From Diphasiastrum complanatum (lineage: Eukaryota > Streptophyta > Lycopodiopsida > Lycopodiales > Lycopodiaceae), in the NCBI GenBank assembly GCA_029204225.1, contig CM055107.1, forward strand, positions 18,130,718-18,194,717: DNA of 64,000 bases, given 5' to 3'. Position 1 is the first letter of the stretch; each line of letters starts with the position of its first letter. The position numbers and the translations under genes are program-made. Shown piece by piece: positions 1 through 11,139 of the stretch. Below the pieces are notes generated by a model. The model did no database searches. It was not told where the DNA came from and was given only the letters and a program-made list of their open reading frames with translations.

Positions 1-62
1 TATTGTATGCAAGATTTTAGGTATCTGACAATAATCTATACAGCTGAATCCTTTTTATGCAG

Positions 63-160
63 TTGTACATACGACATCCATCTCTTCATGTTTACACTTA
101 TGGTGTCTTACCCTGCCTCGATCTTCTGACATCAGAAGCATGCAATGAGTTTACTACAAG
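63..160 (+). CDS. Class 3 lipase (sn-1 diacylglycerol-lipase-like), internal exon; gene runs off the left edge
   Basis: This 98-bp exon is seen directly: acceptor TGCAG ends at 62, an open frame encodes a stretch reading HVYTYGVLPCLD, and the donor is AG|GTAAAC at 161. The YG.LPC.D motif followed by an acidic/cysteine stretch is typical of plant class 3 lipases just after the nucleophile-elbow exon (GHSLGG), which must lie left of the window. The exon starts in phase 0 and ends in phase 2, and joins in frame to the exon at 2306. The exon limits are inferred from consensus sites; no transcript evidence is available. Confidence 0.72.
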
Positions 161-2305
161 GTAAACATTACTATAGGTGGTATAGATATGCCTTGAAATC
201 AATGTTATTAGGTATTATCCACTATAAAGTGAAAGTGGCTTTGTTTGAGAAAGGTCATTTTTTAAGTACTAAAATCAGGCTAAGTGGTTGCATGTCTTCA
301 AGTAGCTTTTGAAGAAATGTCTGGATGAACTTTTTGAAAATGTACTCCTTGTAGAGGATGATTTCTTTGTTTGGAGAGAGAAAGAAAGAAAGAAAGAAAA
401 AAGCTTTTTTCTGGCTACTAGGGAGCATATTTATGTCCCAGGTACATCTGAAGATGATATTATCAACTGAAATAGATTACATAATGACGTCTCTCTAATA
501 CTGGTGGGCCCGAGACTGAAAATATGTGATGGTAATAACTGACTGTGCCGAGGATGATGGTGGTGGTGAAGAAAATGCTCAGAGTAACTTCCTGGTTGCA
601 GCAGTAGGTCTCTGCCCTCAAAACTGTCGTGAGGGTACTGATGTTGCTGAGGATGATGATGATGTGAATGAAGAAAACACTCTCTCCCTCCTGTTGACAA
701 CATGATCTAGGGATATGTTGTGATGTATTGGTAGCAATTGTTCTCTGCTCTCTGCACTGTTGCTGGTCACGATGCTGATAAAGATGACCTTAAAAGTTTA
801 TAAGAGTGCACGCCTATCTTTTACAAGCATACTTGTTTTGACACGAGTTGGTGCAATGACTTCTTGACTACATTATCATTGAGTAATGCATAACCAGAGC
901 ATTCAAAATATCAGCCCCACTGAATTACAGGTCATATTTTTCATATCCCTTGACACCATGTATTTATTTATTTCATAGAAACCACATGTCAGCATTCGGT
1001 CAATACAGCTCTCAGGCCTTGGCTAGAGATTGTGTGCCCTGATCAGGACTTTGCAGTTCTGGCTATATCCACAAAAAGGTAGTCTTCATCTCCTTCACAG
1101 GGCTAGGGGCTATGCTAAAGAATTAATTTTCTTGTAGAAGCTGACACAATTCAAGACCTCTCCACAGATTTCCAAGTGTTAGCATGCAAAGGGTAGGAAA
1201 TGTGCATTTAAACATGTTCATAGTACCATAGATGCACAGAAACGTGTTTCTGAGGGCACGCGTTTCTGAAAACGCGCCTCCCAGAATCGCAAATTTTTTT
1301 TTTTTTTTTTTTTTTGAAAAAATAGCTTATGGCTGAAATTTGTTTAGGGGATCAATGGTCAAACTAGCGTTTTGCCTCTCAGAAGTGCAGTAGGTGGGGC
1401 ACAAACAAATCTTATTTTCAATAGCTATTTGGTTGTTATTCGCTCTGGTTTTCAATAAATGCTCAGGGGGTCCGGGGGGCAGTAGCCTCCCAGTGGGGGG
1501 TTTGGGGGACCATTTGTGATCGTAACAGACAGGCTAGAGGTTAGTTTTGAATTTTTATCCTTGATAGAATCCAACATGGATTAATGCACCTGAACTGGAC
1601 CATCCTGCACTCGAAACAGTCGACAAACTACACAATAATTATGCTCTTAATTAGAGCTTTCATCTGATGCCCATATTGCCCATAAAAAACCAAAAATATA
1701 TATATATATATATATAAAAACGTTTCTGGAATTTTTTTGTATTTTTCAGAAACGTGTTTCTGAACCGCGTTTCTGAACGCGATTCTGAAACGCGTTTTAG
1801 AAACGCAGTGCATCTATGGTTCATACTAACCAACTATTTAACTGCTGAAACATAAATGGTGCTTTGATACCTTAAATTTAGAAATAACGTTTGTAGGAAC
1901 TCGGAGGTCTTAGCATAACCAATGGTCAAATTCAATTTTATTTTTATTTTTCCTGCATGTTTCAAAGTCAAATGAACCAGAAAATGAGTCTATAATGCTT
2001 AGTTTGAGCTGATGCCTTATCTCTCCTTCATTTATAGTAGTTTGCAGTGTACATAATGCTTAGATTGATGGAATCTTGACTACCTTTCAAGCATCAAATC
2101 TCTAGAGTCTAGCCCAACTTTGCTTAATTCTCTTGGTATCGATTTCGATTTCATTAAAATCAGAATAGGCATGGAATGAAGATGCCTCATATATGTTTTT
2201 TTGCTAGCAAGGTTCTTATATGTTTTATTTGATTCACAAATTACCAAACCAAATATTACCTGTGTCAATGCTCACCCCAAGCAAAATTGCCTGTTTAATT
2301 TGCAG
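161..2305 (+). other. Large (2,145-bp) intron of the lipase gene
   Basis: It is bounded by GTAAAC at 161 and TTTGCAG ending at 2305, and splices phase 2 to phase 2 so that the joined codon is AGT (Ser). It contains a GA-rich imperfect duplication at about 545-690 (two related copies of a GAGGATGATG-type stretch), a 596-bp inverted-repeat element (1225-1820), a 22-bp T run (1294-1315) and a short (AT)n tract near 1695. No coding exon was recognised inside it. An alternative small exon cannot be excluded. Confidence 0.65.
1225..1820. mobile_element. Small non-autonomous TIR element (MITE-like) inside the lipase intron
   Basis: The ends are inverted repeats: ACCATAGATGCAC at 1225-1237 and its exact complement at 1808-1820. 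Just inside both ends are dense, mutually complementary variants of a motif like CAGAAACGCGTTTCTGA. Flanks GTTCATAGT (1216-1224) and GTTCATACT (1819-1827, overlapping the right end) agree at 8 of 9 positions and may be a 9-bp target duplication, as produced by Mutator-like transposons. The middle has a poly-T tract and a G-rich stretch (about 1466-1512) but no transposase. The superfamily assignment is inference from target-site length only. Confidence 0.6.
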
Positions 2306-3277
2306 TGTGGTGTATAATGACGAATTTTCTTCTAGACTTTCCGTGGCTTCAATCACGAGACTGCGTGCATCTGCTCTTCAGGCTTTAGCTACAGATGCAG
2401 GCAGATGTTCGACAATGGTCACTCAAATTGCAAGACAGTTCACATGTTCACAGAAAAACAAAAAAACTGTTGGTGATGATTTGGACATTGAGGAGGTTCC
2501 AAATGTAAGACTTCCTTCTCAAAAAATTACTAGTACTAAGCACAGGCGTTTAGAGTACATGTTGAAAGGAGGTTTGTGCCTTTGTTACTACACGTGCCAT
2601 TCTGCAATGCACACGTCCAAATACAGTTCTTCAAGCCCACTTCATGATGCTACTGCCAATGTTTTAGTCTACAAACAACATGAAATAGGTGCTGAAGCTC
2701 ATTCTCATCCTTCGGCTAAAGCTTTAGACACATTTCTGAATGTTGAAGATATCTCAAAAATTGATCATAAGCTTCCTGGAGAGTTCTCTGTTGGAAGTGC
2801 TGACCAAGTTTCTAACACTCAAGCAGTTTCTCAACATGATGACTTTAACAATAATGGCAGTCAAATCTTATTCAATGGGATAGAAAATAACAGTCTGACA
2901 AGCTCGAGAGAAATTCAGGGGATGTATACTCCAAATAATATGGGGAGCTGGGAGCAAAGGGGAGAACAAGGAGAGAATGACCTGCAGAAATATCATCAGG
3001 AAGTGCCACCAACAGCCTCAATATCAGAAGATTATAAAAATGCTATTGTGAATCGTACACGTAACCTGGATGAGATGTTCCCAGTTGAGCTTTTTATTCC
3101 TGGGCTGGTGATCCATATTGTTTGTGATGATGAAGATGGTGTCTTATCTTCAACCAGGATAGTGTCAAAAATGCAACCAAGGAGCAAAACTCGATATAGA
3201 GCCATTCTGAGGCAAAGGGAAAGTTTCAAAGATATTGTTATTTCGCCTTCCATGTTCCTTGATCACATGCCATGGAG
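2306..3277 (+). CDS. Class 3 lipase (sn-1 diacylglycerol-lipase-like), main C-terminal exon
   Basis: This 972-bp exon encodes about 324 residues after the AGT splice codon. It opens with VVYNDEFSSRLS and the helix ITRLRASALQAL, the usual sequence after the lipase core; the Asp in YND aligns with the catalytic Asp of class 3/DAG lipases. A long polar, probably disordered stretch (about 2560-3060) follows. The end carries a second conserved block, ELFIPGLVIHIV, then ILRQRESFKDIVISPSMF and DHMPW. SPxMxxDHxP is also found in animal DAG lipases, where this His is the likely third triad member. Expected role, from family knowledge: hydrolysis of acylglycerols. The donor AG|GTTAGT is at 3278; reading through gives a stop at 3293, so intron retention would truncate the product. 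No frameshift is visible, so this may be an intact host gene. Confidence 0.8.
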
Positions 3278-3347
3278 GTTAGTATCCACTTAATGAATTA
3301 ATGTTTGCGAGCTTCTAAACTTCATGAGTTGTGATTTCTGTGTGCAG

Positions 3348-3429
3348 TGAACAATGCTGTGATTCTAATTTTATGTGCAATCAACTACTGAAGTGGAATT
3401 GTGTGTTGAACGTTCCTTGCACTGATTAG
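3348..3429 (+). CDS. Class 3 lipase, probable last exon and stop codon
   Basis: Acceptor TGTGCAG ends at 3347. Joining in phase to the donor at 3278 gives DHMPW followed by about 27 residues, ending with TAG at 3427-3429. The intron would be only 70 bp. Plant homologues continue briefly after the DHxPW motif, so a short last exon is plausible, but this one is Cys-rich and not obviously conserved. The true end could differ. No polyadenylation evidence was assessed. Confidence 0.45.
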
Positions 3430-3761
3430 CCAAGAGCTGGATAGTGAAGCCATCAACCGTGTATTTAACTCAAGAATTTTCATCAATATTTCATGATACT
3501 GATCGACATAAACTTGCACAAGGTTGTTTCTTTGTCAGAGAAATAGCCAAGCATCGGTAGCTCGCAAATGCTCATGCGGGTATAAATTGAGCTTGAAATA
3601 ATCTCTGGAGGTCAAACAAAGTAGTGGGACACTCTAGCGTAGTATGTAATTTCCGCCACCGGTAGTCAACATCCTATAGATGGTAAGTGAAAATCATGTG
3701 AGCGATGCATTATCTTGTATATTGTGTCAGATGTCTTTTGTCGTCATAGAGAATGATGTAA
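3430..3761. other. Probable 3' flank / 3' UTR of the lipase gene
   Basis: No coding potential or repeat that I recognise. The position directly after the proposed stop suggests 3' UTR and downstream DNA before the gypsy remnant begins. Confidence 0.35.
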
Positions 3762-4508
3762 TTGCTGAGATCAGATAGATTTAGCAAGATGATCCGCATT
3801 GTTTACTGGAAGGAAGTTGTGAGAGAGGTAAATCTTGGCCAAGTAGAGTCTCAGAAGGAGAACTCTAATCTCTTTGCTCACAATTGCCTAAAGTATACCA
3901 TGGCAGATGGTATAGTTAAAGGAAAAGGCAAACTCTCCATTCTAGTTAGTAAAGGGCTATGTAGGGAGATTTTGCATTTATGTCATGGTAGTACTGGTGC
4001 TGGTCATCTTGGTGTGGATTGGACCTATGAGATGATCCTATGCAACTTTTGGTGTCCCAATATGGTTTTAGGCCTATTAGTCTTGTTACGGTGTGAATTC
4101 CTCAAAGTGCCTAGTACAGTTCAATACCCACTCAATGGGTGAAATGCTTGAGTTAGTTGAGAAATTTAAGACAAACAATTGTGGTGCCAGTGACAGCTGA
4201 GTACAATCGCCAGTAGTATGGGTGCTGGTTATCGCGGGAGGCTTGATTAGGCCAGTTGTTGTTGACAACTCCGGTGTACAGAGGTGAGTCGGGTGTGACT
4301 CTATTTAGGAGCATGTAAAGGAGATCCATGAGCCAACAAGGATATTGGATAGGCGGGAGAAACGTCTGTAACTGCTTGATCTTTGATATATTTAGTTGCT
4401 TGGTATGGAAGACCTCTTGCAGATGCTGCCCGGGAGACTGCGACGATTTGCGTACACAATACCCTAGTTTTGTCATTGTGGATGATGTCTTTTTTGAGGG
4501 GGAAGGGA
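3762..4508 (+). pseudogene. Ty3/gypsy pol remnant: integrase zinc-binding region to polypurine tract
   Basis: The frame starting near 3762 contains, at about 3955-4065, a match to the N-terminal HHCC zinc domain of gypsy integrases: a His-containing block, GAGHLGVDWTYE, then FWCPNM. Reading then breaks by frameshift, and no catalytic core (D,D,E) is found before a purine run GAGGGGGAAGGGA ends at 4508, directly before an LTR-like TGTTAGG. I infer a pol heavily deleted between the integrase N-terminus and the 3' LTR. The apparent start at 3762 is only the beginning of an open stretch, not a real start codon. Confidence 0.6.
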
Positions 4509-5277
4509 TGTTAGGGCCATCTGTCGACATTAGGAAGGGTCAAAGTTGTGCATAAGTGAGCCCAAAGATAGGTATTCCTCATCACATTCTATGCAGCAAA
4601 GGTTGGGTGGAGACAAGGCAGCCAGATCCTTGTGGTTTTGGTGGATTCATGCTGCTTGCTGAGAATTGAATAAACCTTGAGTTTTGAGATCAATCTATGC
4701 TTGGTTTATTGTTGTTTGTAGGTTGAGTTCGGAAAGGAGTCTGACACTTATGGAGTGCTCGTGCTCTAATACCATATGTTACTAGCCAGTAATTCTAAGC
4801 TCCTCTCCCCAAGCTAGACGATGCGTAGAATGAATCTTGTCCCATCCTTAGGCAAGCCTTTAAGCACAATGCTTGTTATTATAGTCCTAGAGCACTTGGT
4901 GCACATGCGGGTGATCAATCCAGTTGGCCTACCAAGCCTACCCCTCCTAACCCATGAATACAATATCTTATGGATATGCCACCCCCAGGCCCACTGTACA
5001 CATTTGGCTATAAGACCACACCCATCACTTGCCTGCTAACCCTAGTCACTACCCTGCCAAATCATGGGTTAACTTGGTCAGTTGTACGTTGACCCTACCA
5101 AACTTGCCATGCAGCACATCACGCGAAAGTACTCTGGGGTGCAATCACAACACATAATGGTCACGACTGGCCTTATGTACCTCTGAAGGGGAGTCATCGG
5201 CTGTTTGTGTTGGTCCTCAGACCTCTGGAGCTACCGCTTTCACTGGGACATGTTAGATCCATGACCGGTTCCTAACA
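4509..5277 (+). repeat. Putative 3' LTR of the gypsy remnant
   Basis: It begins TGTTAGG right after a polypurine tract and ends CCTAACA at 5277, giving perfect 7-bp inverted TG...CA ends over 769 bp, a normal LTR length. No second copy was found in the window, so the far end rests only on the terminal inverted match. Confidence 0.5.
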
Positions 5278-5517
5278 CAACATACGGTAGAAAGAGAGGA
5301 TATTCCATGATCAATGTAGAAAAAGATTATGGCAAGAAATTACAAGAGAAATCTTGAGATTCAAGGTTGATTACGAATTCTTCATCGCTATAGCGTACAG
5401 CAGTAGACTTGCGCTTTGACTAACCTACCTTCAGTTTGCAAGGACTTTTTAACTACCTTCCAATTGCCCTCAAGATCTTGTAAGTTTTGAGGCCTACATT
5501 TTATTTTGCTTACAATC
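5278..5517 (-). repeat. Truncated copia LTR (start of 3' LTR) abutting the gypsy LTR
   Basis: On the - strand the decayed copia pol (5880-6490) is followed by GAGTGGGAGATTG near 5517, a typical copia polypurine tract and LTR junction (copia ends often read CTCAAGTGGGAG). The remaining about 240 bp down to 5278 would be the LTR, cut off by the gypsy LTR at 5277. Confidence 0.4.
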
Positions 5518-6490
5518 TCCCACTCAAGTGTGCACCTTAGAATTTAGTATTATTCTCATGGATAGATGCTATTTTCACTTGTAACACTTCTAAGCTAATC
5601 AGCTTACATGTTTTCAGATTCACAAAAGTCTAGACTATATTGCGTTATGCTTTATTAGTTTTTGAGAATATGATATGTTATTTTTGTATTCTTTGACCTC
5701 TAATGAAAACTCCATATTTATTCAGCATGTACTTTGATCATACAACATATTTACGCCGGTGTCTAAACAGTACACTTTAATTCCTACAAAATTATTAGCC
5801 AAATATGTTAAATAGTTGCCTCAAGTACTTTGCTTTGTACTGGACAAGGCTATTGTAGGTTATCTTGTGCTATTCCAACTTACTGCTACTCCGACCAATA
5901 GAAAAACTTAACCATTTGTTGATTTCTATGGAGTCCAGATCCACTGTCCAGTATGTATGACAATAAGCCTTTATAGATTGTCCAACAATTTTTGAAGTTG
6001 CTAGAAAACTGACTTATCAGGCTGACAAAAATACTATATATGATCTCAGCTCCACTAAAGCCTAATTTATATCTTTGCCTATATGGAGATTTTCGCTGCA
6101 ATTCTATTTCTTCAGATTCCTATAAGAAGGATCTTATGACTAGTTATTACAATGCAACAGTTTGGCTATGTTCAACATCATTCATTCTGAATGTCTTCAA
6201 AACTTCTTCCATGTAGTTCTCTTGATTAAGCTTTCTTCAAACTTGATTTGAATCATTTAACAAAAATGAACCTTCCCTACAATTTCCATTTCAAAAGCTT
6301 TGAAGACCCAATGTTTTGGCATTGCTGCATGCAAAAATTATCAACACAGTGCTATGATTGCAATTGATCTTTTACCTCCTTGACAATGGACATACACTTT
6401 TGCATCAGAGAAGTTTTTTAAAAATCCCTCCAAAAAGAATGCATTGATTTTGTGTAATGTACCGGGCCTTGGATGTTCGTCTAAGTCTAT
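5518..6490 (-). pseudogene. Badly decayed Ty1/copia reverse transcriptase/RNase H
   Basis: On the - strand, short blocks line up with copia RT in the right order. FSDAKVYVHCQGGK near 6360-6420 corresponds to the SDPSVYV block before the YVDD loop. YMEEVLKTFRMND near 6175-6230 corresponds to the block that usually reads YVLDLLEKFGMSDCK. SLISQFSSN at about 6000 corresponds to SxVSQFMSNP of the RNase H linker. Stops and frameshifts interrupt all of them and the YVDD motif itself is lost. The order and strand support one old element reading toward lower coordinates, ending at the LTR fragment at 5517. Confidence 0.5.
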
Positions 6491-8394
6491 ACAAAACCTT
6501 ATTGTCAAGGTCTTTGTTTACGATTCACTTATTAGCGCTCAATAATGATGAAATGTATATAATTAACGTGTGATTACTAAATGAAGATACCAGGGGCAAA
6601 GCATATGGTGATTGTCAAGTAATAAACAACAATTCAATGAAATCCAAATGTTGCCCAAAGACCCAAGTAAGTGCCAAAACTATATCTGCTATTGCCAATC
6701 TCACAAAGTGATATGTCATAATTTCTGCGAAGCTTGAATTATTTACTTCCAACCAACAAGAATTTGAAAACTGGTCTGTAATTTACAAGCTTAGTTACTG
6801 CAGCCAGCTTATAAGGCTGACCTTGATGAAATTTCATACTCTGAATTATACTATCATCCCTAGTTTTTTGACAACTGGCTTTGCCACTTTTGATTCTGAC
6901 TTTGCTTCCATGCTTTGACAGGTGCCAGCATGCCTTAAAGGCTGTGATGGATCAACAAGTTTCAAAGGCATTACCAGTTGACCTGGTTTGATTGGCACCA
7001 ACACAGGTGTGTGCAGAATGAGATAGCCAGTTCCACCGTCCCACATTTACCAAGCCTTTGTATGGACCTAACAATAGAAGAGGAGATCTTAAGCCAACTT
7101 TTCGTATCCGTAGACCAGTAATCTTTCCAAGAAAGGAGTCCTAAAACATCACTGCCCAACTTTTTATTTGAAGAAGCTCTTTCTGTTCAAAATTTCTCTA
7201 TCTGCTTAGATATTGTGGAGTTCTCCAGGCGATGTTGTCTCATGCAGCGACTGCATCAGGCATGCTGCATGAAGGCTCCCTGATTGTGTGTTGGGTGGTT
7301 TTGGCAAGTCCTAAGGACTGTACAATGGCACGTGCCCATGTACTTTTTCTGTGATCATAGTAAAGCTATACCAAGCATTGCAAACTGAAAGAACAATCAA
7401 ATTGGCAACTGGCAATAGGACTGGGCCCAAAAGATACTTGAGTTGCCTTTGTGGCAAAGAGGGATAACCACCTCATTTGCCACCTGGCGGCAAGTCAAGC
7501 ATTATCTAAGAAAGGGAGGGCCTTTTACATTAATCTGCATCCATGAACGCTAGCCACAGCCATCCAGGAACTTGCTGCTGTCTGTAGACTGAAACAATAA
7601 CAGATGATTATTGTTAGCATATATACAGTCATCTTAAATGGATAAACTCTGTAAGGGCCTCGCTAGTATCTGGTGTTCCTGAGCTTCCTAGTGAGCCGAA
7701 GTAAGATCTCAGATTGACAAGACCATCCTTATAAACTGTGAAGTGTTTGTCGTATTGATCTACCTTTAATCACTTGGTATCCATTTGAGAACTGAGGTCA
7801 TTATGCTAGCATGTTACTGACAATCCACTATTGACCAAGCTATCAAATCATCTGCTTTTTGAAGAGCCCTCTTCACCAAAGTCGTGAACCTAGGCTGCTC
7901 ACTTTCAACCCGGGCTCTTGTGCTTGCAAGGCAACAGCTGCAAAAAACACAATTGATGAGTCAATCTAATCAGTGAGGAGACACTTTTAGGGAGATCCTG
8001 AACATGCTTTGTACAAGCATAATACGAGTCAGTGCCCATCTAACCCAGCATCCTGCAATTTTGGAGGCTTTGTGGGTTTTTGAAAAATGTTGCTTTCTAA
8101 ATGCTTAAACTCAAAACTCATACTGGTTACAATCTTGCAACCACTAGGATTTGTTGTTTACTATGAACAGTTAGCTTGCTGAGAAAATCAAGAGATGAAT
8201 TGAATCACTTTTAAGTAGCTAAAAATGTCTACCTATCGTGATTTGCAATTCAGATTTTTTAAGCACCTAGTATTAATTATTTCCTTGAGCCTCGGCCCTC
8301 CCCCCTTGGAGATAAGATCGCTCTTAAGTTTCAGTGCAAAATTCTCTTTGCGCATGGAAATACAAACTTACAATACCTCTACATGAAAAAAAAA
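6491..8394. other. AT-rich intergenic DNA, no gene recognised
   Basis: Short open frames exist on the - strand (about 6846-7159), including a stretch reading VPIKPGQLVMPLKLVDPSQP, but none shows a family motif I can name. It may be further decayed copia sequence upstream of the fragment at 5518-6490. Nothing else is supported. Confidence 0.3.
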
Positions 8395-8880
8395 TAAAAA
8401 TATGATTTCAACTTTGGAGCTCAGAGGATAGAGTCTCTGACATGCCTCAAAATCCTTGCAATTCAGTCCAATTATTATTGCCTCTTGAACTTTCATGAAC
8501 AATTTATGCCTGAACATAAAAATCATATTAGCTTTAGAACTTATTAAGGTGATTTGAGATAATTATCTAGAGAATCATATGATTTCTTACCTCTGAAATT
8601 CTTTTTCCATACGATAAAGAGAGTTGTCCATCTGCAACTTGTTTTTGGAAGTACATTGACTATGTGAATCAATTCCTTAAATGTTCGTCCACTCATGTAT
8701 GTCCATATCATTAATTATGGGCTTCAATGCTAGAGAGGCTTGGGAATTATTATTATTATTATTTGCTTACTCCTTGAGTAGGTTGACATTTTGTTTCAAA
8801 AAATTTCCATTTACCAAAACTTTTAATAAAATGACTCCTAGCATTTTCTTTTTCTATAGCTGGCTCTGGTAGAAATAGGT
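8395..8880 (-). pseudogene. Unrecognised spliced repeat family, diverged copy 1
   Basis: The stretch 8414-8516 is clearly related by eye (roughly three quarters identical) to 11006-11106, and the following exon-like stretch (8590-8730) to 11175-11320. On the - strand the exon-like block ends with a donor-like AG|GTAAGA at about 8590, parallel to the donor in the second copy. The reading frame is broken here. No protein family is recognised. Confidence 0.4.
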
Positions 8881-8934
8881 ACGCTACTCTTGTTTTTTTC
8901 CCTTGTGATTGACTCTTTTTAGACTGTGGCTTTT

Positions 8935-9025
8935 AACGTGGTGACTAGAAAAAGGAGAAATGACCTAAAGATCCATTAAAAAAAACGGATATTTAGGTCA
9001 TTTCTCTTTTTTGAGTCACCGCGTT
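8935..9025. repeat. Hairpin-forming inverted repeat (about 40-bp arms, foldback/MITE-like)
   Basis: The left arm starts AACGTGGTGACT and the right arm ends AGTCACCGCGTT. The inner parts, AGAAATGACCTAAA and TTTAGGTCATTTCT, are also complementary, with a spacer of about 12 bp near 8976. The whole 91-bp unit folds into a long stem with few mismatches. No flanking genes or transposase. Confidence 0.65.
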
Positions 9026-9650
9026 GATATCAAAAATGCAAATATATAAAACGGTTATAAATCTAAGTTGTTGTGTTAAATACAATATTTATATAATGCT
9101 AATGAAAAAAATATTAGAATATTTTTTTTGTGCTCGAATTGGTACATACAAAAAAGAAGACAAAAAGGGAAAACATTATTAACTAAAATTCTAAAAATAT
9201 AGAGATGTTTAATTTTTTAACAGTGTTATAACTCTTAATATTTGAACTTTTTTAAAATTTTCAAAAATCAATTATTAGCTATGAAAATAAAACATAAAAA
9301 TTTGCAATATAAAAATTTCATATTGTTTTCTAAATATTAAAACGCTTGAAAAATTAAATATACTTAAAATTATAATATATATGAAATTTAATTCTTCGAA
9401 ATGATTTTTATTTCAAAAATTTAATATTAACATTTTAAAAACTTAAAACTTTCGAATTTCATTACCAAAAAATATACAAAATTTAAATTTTTTTAAGTGT
9501 CATTTAAATATTGTAAACTCTTACCATCTAAAAAACTAATATTTTAATTACAGTATGCTATTTTTTTAATTGTTAAAAAAAATAAAAATTAAATTAAATA
9601 TAAAGAATAATAATATCATGATGAGAAATATGTAACTTTATTTTAATCTC
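9026..9650. other. Very AT-rich stretch without genes
   Basis: A/T homopolymer-rich DNA with no open frame of note and no recognised motif. Confidence 0.4.
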
Positions 9651-10200
9651 ACAAATCAACAATGTCATTTGGGTCTACTAGTGCCATTTCATCGATAATT
9701 GGTAGTATCGTTTCTTGTGCTTCAACGTGTTGTATCTGCACATTGTATTTCTAAACGACGACACCAGCTAAATCTCCAACGTCACCAATTTTTTTTATTG
9801 GCAGGAGGTTGGGGCTTTGTTGACAAGGGAATGATATTGCCTTTGTCTAGTTGGGGCTTTGTTGACAAGGGAATGATATTGCCTTTGTCTAGTTCCACAA
9901 CAGTAACATGCTGGCCCTTTTGAACAACATATAATCCACTGATGCTAAATAAATCTAACACTCAATTTGTAGGGTGAGAAAAAATTCCAGTTAAATGATT
10001 TATTAATTGTTGTGGCTTTTGTACGGACAAGCCACAAAACGGTTCATGGGATCTTTCAACTTTTTTTGTGACCATTAGAAAATTAAATAAGTTGCCAAAA
10101 GAGGTTTGGCCTCTAGTGTTGTAGTCCATTGAGCATTTGAGATCAAGAGAATAATAACCAATTGTTATATATTTCACCTCATTCCACCAACATTTCAAAC
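9651..10200 (-). pseudogene. Unrecognised - strand coding fragments with a 14-residue in-frame duplication
   Basis: A frame on the - strand at 9962-10198 encodes 78 residues (EVKYITIGYYSLDLKC...). A second frame on the same strand at about 9800-9925 encodes a VTVVELDKGNIIPLST-like stretch and contains the 42-bp tandem duplication, and a third stretch, ETILPIIDEMALVDPNDI, ends near the TGA at about 9655. The composition looks protein-like rather than random AT, but I recognise no family. It may belong to the same unknown repeat family as 8395-8880 and 10990-12500. Confidence 0.3.
9809..9892. repeat. Exact 42-bp tandem duplication
   Basis: The unit at 9809-9850 (TTGGGGCTTTGTTGACAAGG...) is repeated without change at 9851-9892. 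Its length is a multiple of three. Confidence 0.95.
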
Positions 10201-10989
10201 ATTTGATTTATATTTGAGAACCAAAAAAATTAATAAACTGATTTAGAAAAATTAGTAAATGATTATTTAGAACATACCAAAAGACATTTTCTTCCTACAA
10301 TACAAAACTCTAATAAGGCTTTTTACACAACTACAAATTGCCAACTTGAGTAAAAAACAACAACCTTCCAAATCGGAGAAGTGCATTTTAAAAACCTTGC
10401 ATAAATGATTGAATCTTACTGTATTTAAAACGTACATAATTTGAAAATCCCAGTTTACTTAAAATTTGAAGTAACCATGGATCTTTTGGATTTGTTCAAA
10501 TTCGTCGGTTATTGATCAAACATAATTGCTAGTAAAGTGAATGATTTTACTGAATTGAAATCAGTCAGTCGTTAAGATATTCATCATTTAGTGATGAATA
10601 TCAGCTATTCAAAGTGTAAATGGTCTTTTTTTCAAAAAATTGGAGATCTCTTTGCAACCTCTTTCGGCAATGGTGTAGAAAGTTAGAGGATCATTAACAT
10701 TTTTTGGAATGAATGTTTTGTGAAATCATCCTTGACAACCACTTTCTCACCCCTCGCGATTGTCTCATTGTCTTTTTTCTTTGCCCTTGCTTTCATGATG
10801 TGTGGTTTGAATTACGCAAGAAGGACATTATTCCTTAATCTTCAACGGTCTGAAAGCATAAAGAGCTATGCTCAACGTGGAATAAAAAAATTATCTTTAC
10901 AATAAAAAGAATATGTAATGAAATAACTAAAAAAAGCTATGCTTAGCATGGAAGGAGTAACATACCACATTTCTAGAATAAAAAATAGA
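10201..10989. other. AT-rich DNA, no supported gene
   Basis: Short open frames on both strands (for example 10720-10905) lack recognisable motifs. On the - strand this may be further sequence of the unknown family around it. Confidence 0.3.
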
Positions 10990-11139
10990 GACAATGTTTT
11001 AGTCCTTGAGCCCAAAGGATATAGCCTCTGGCTATCCTCAAAATCCTAACAATTTAGGCCTTTGACCATGGCCACTTGAACTTTCATAGATAATTTATGC
11101 TTGAACTTTCAATTTTTTATTAGGAGACAATGTTATTAC

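Noticed and set aside
431-703. His-rich 90-codon - strand open frame
   Set aside because: It is the antisense of a GATGATG/GGTGGTG repeat inside the lipase intron, with no start context or homology.
4086-4555. Overlapping frames of 60-125 codons on both strands left of the LTR
   Set aside because: No motif and no composition bias; the region is explained as the noncoding end of a gypsy element.
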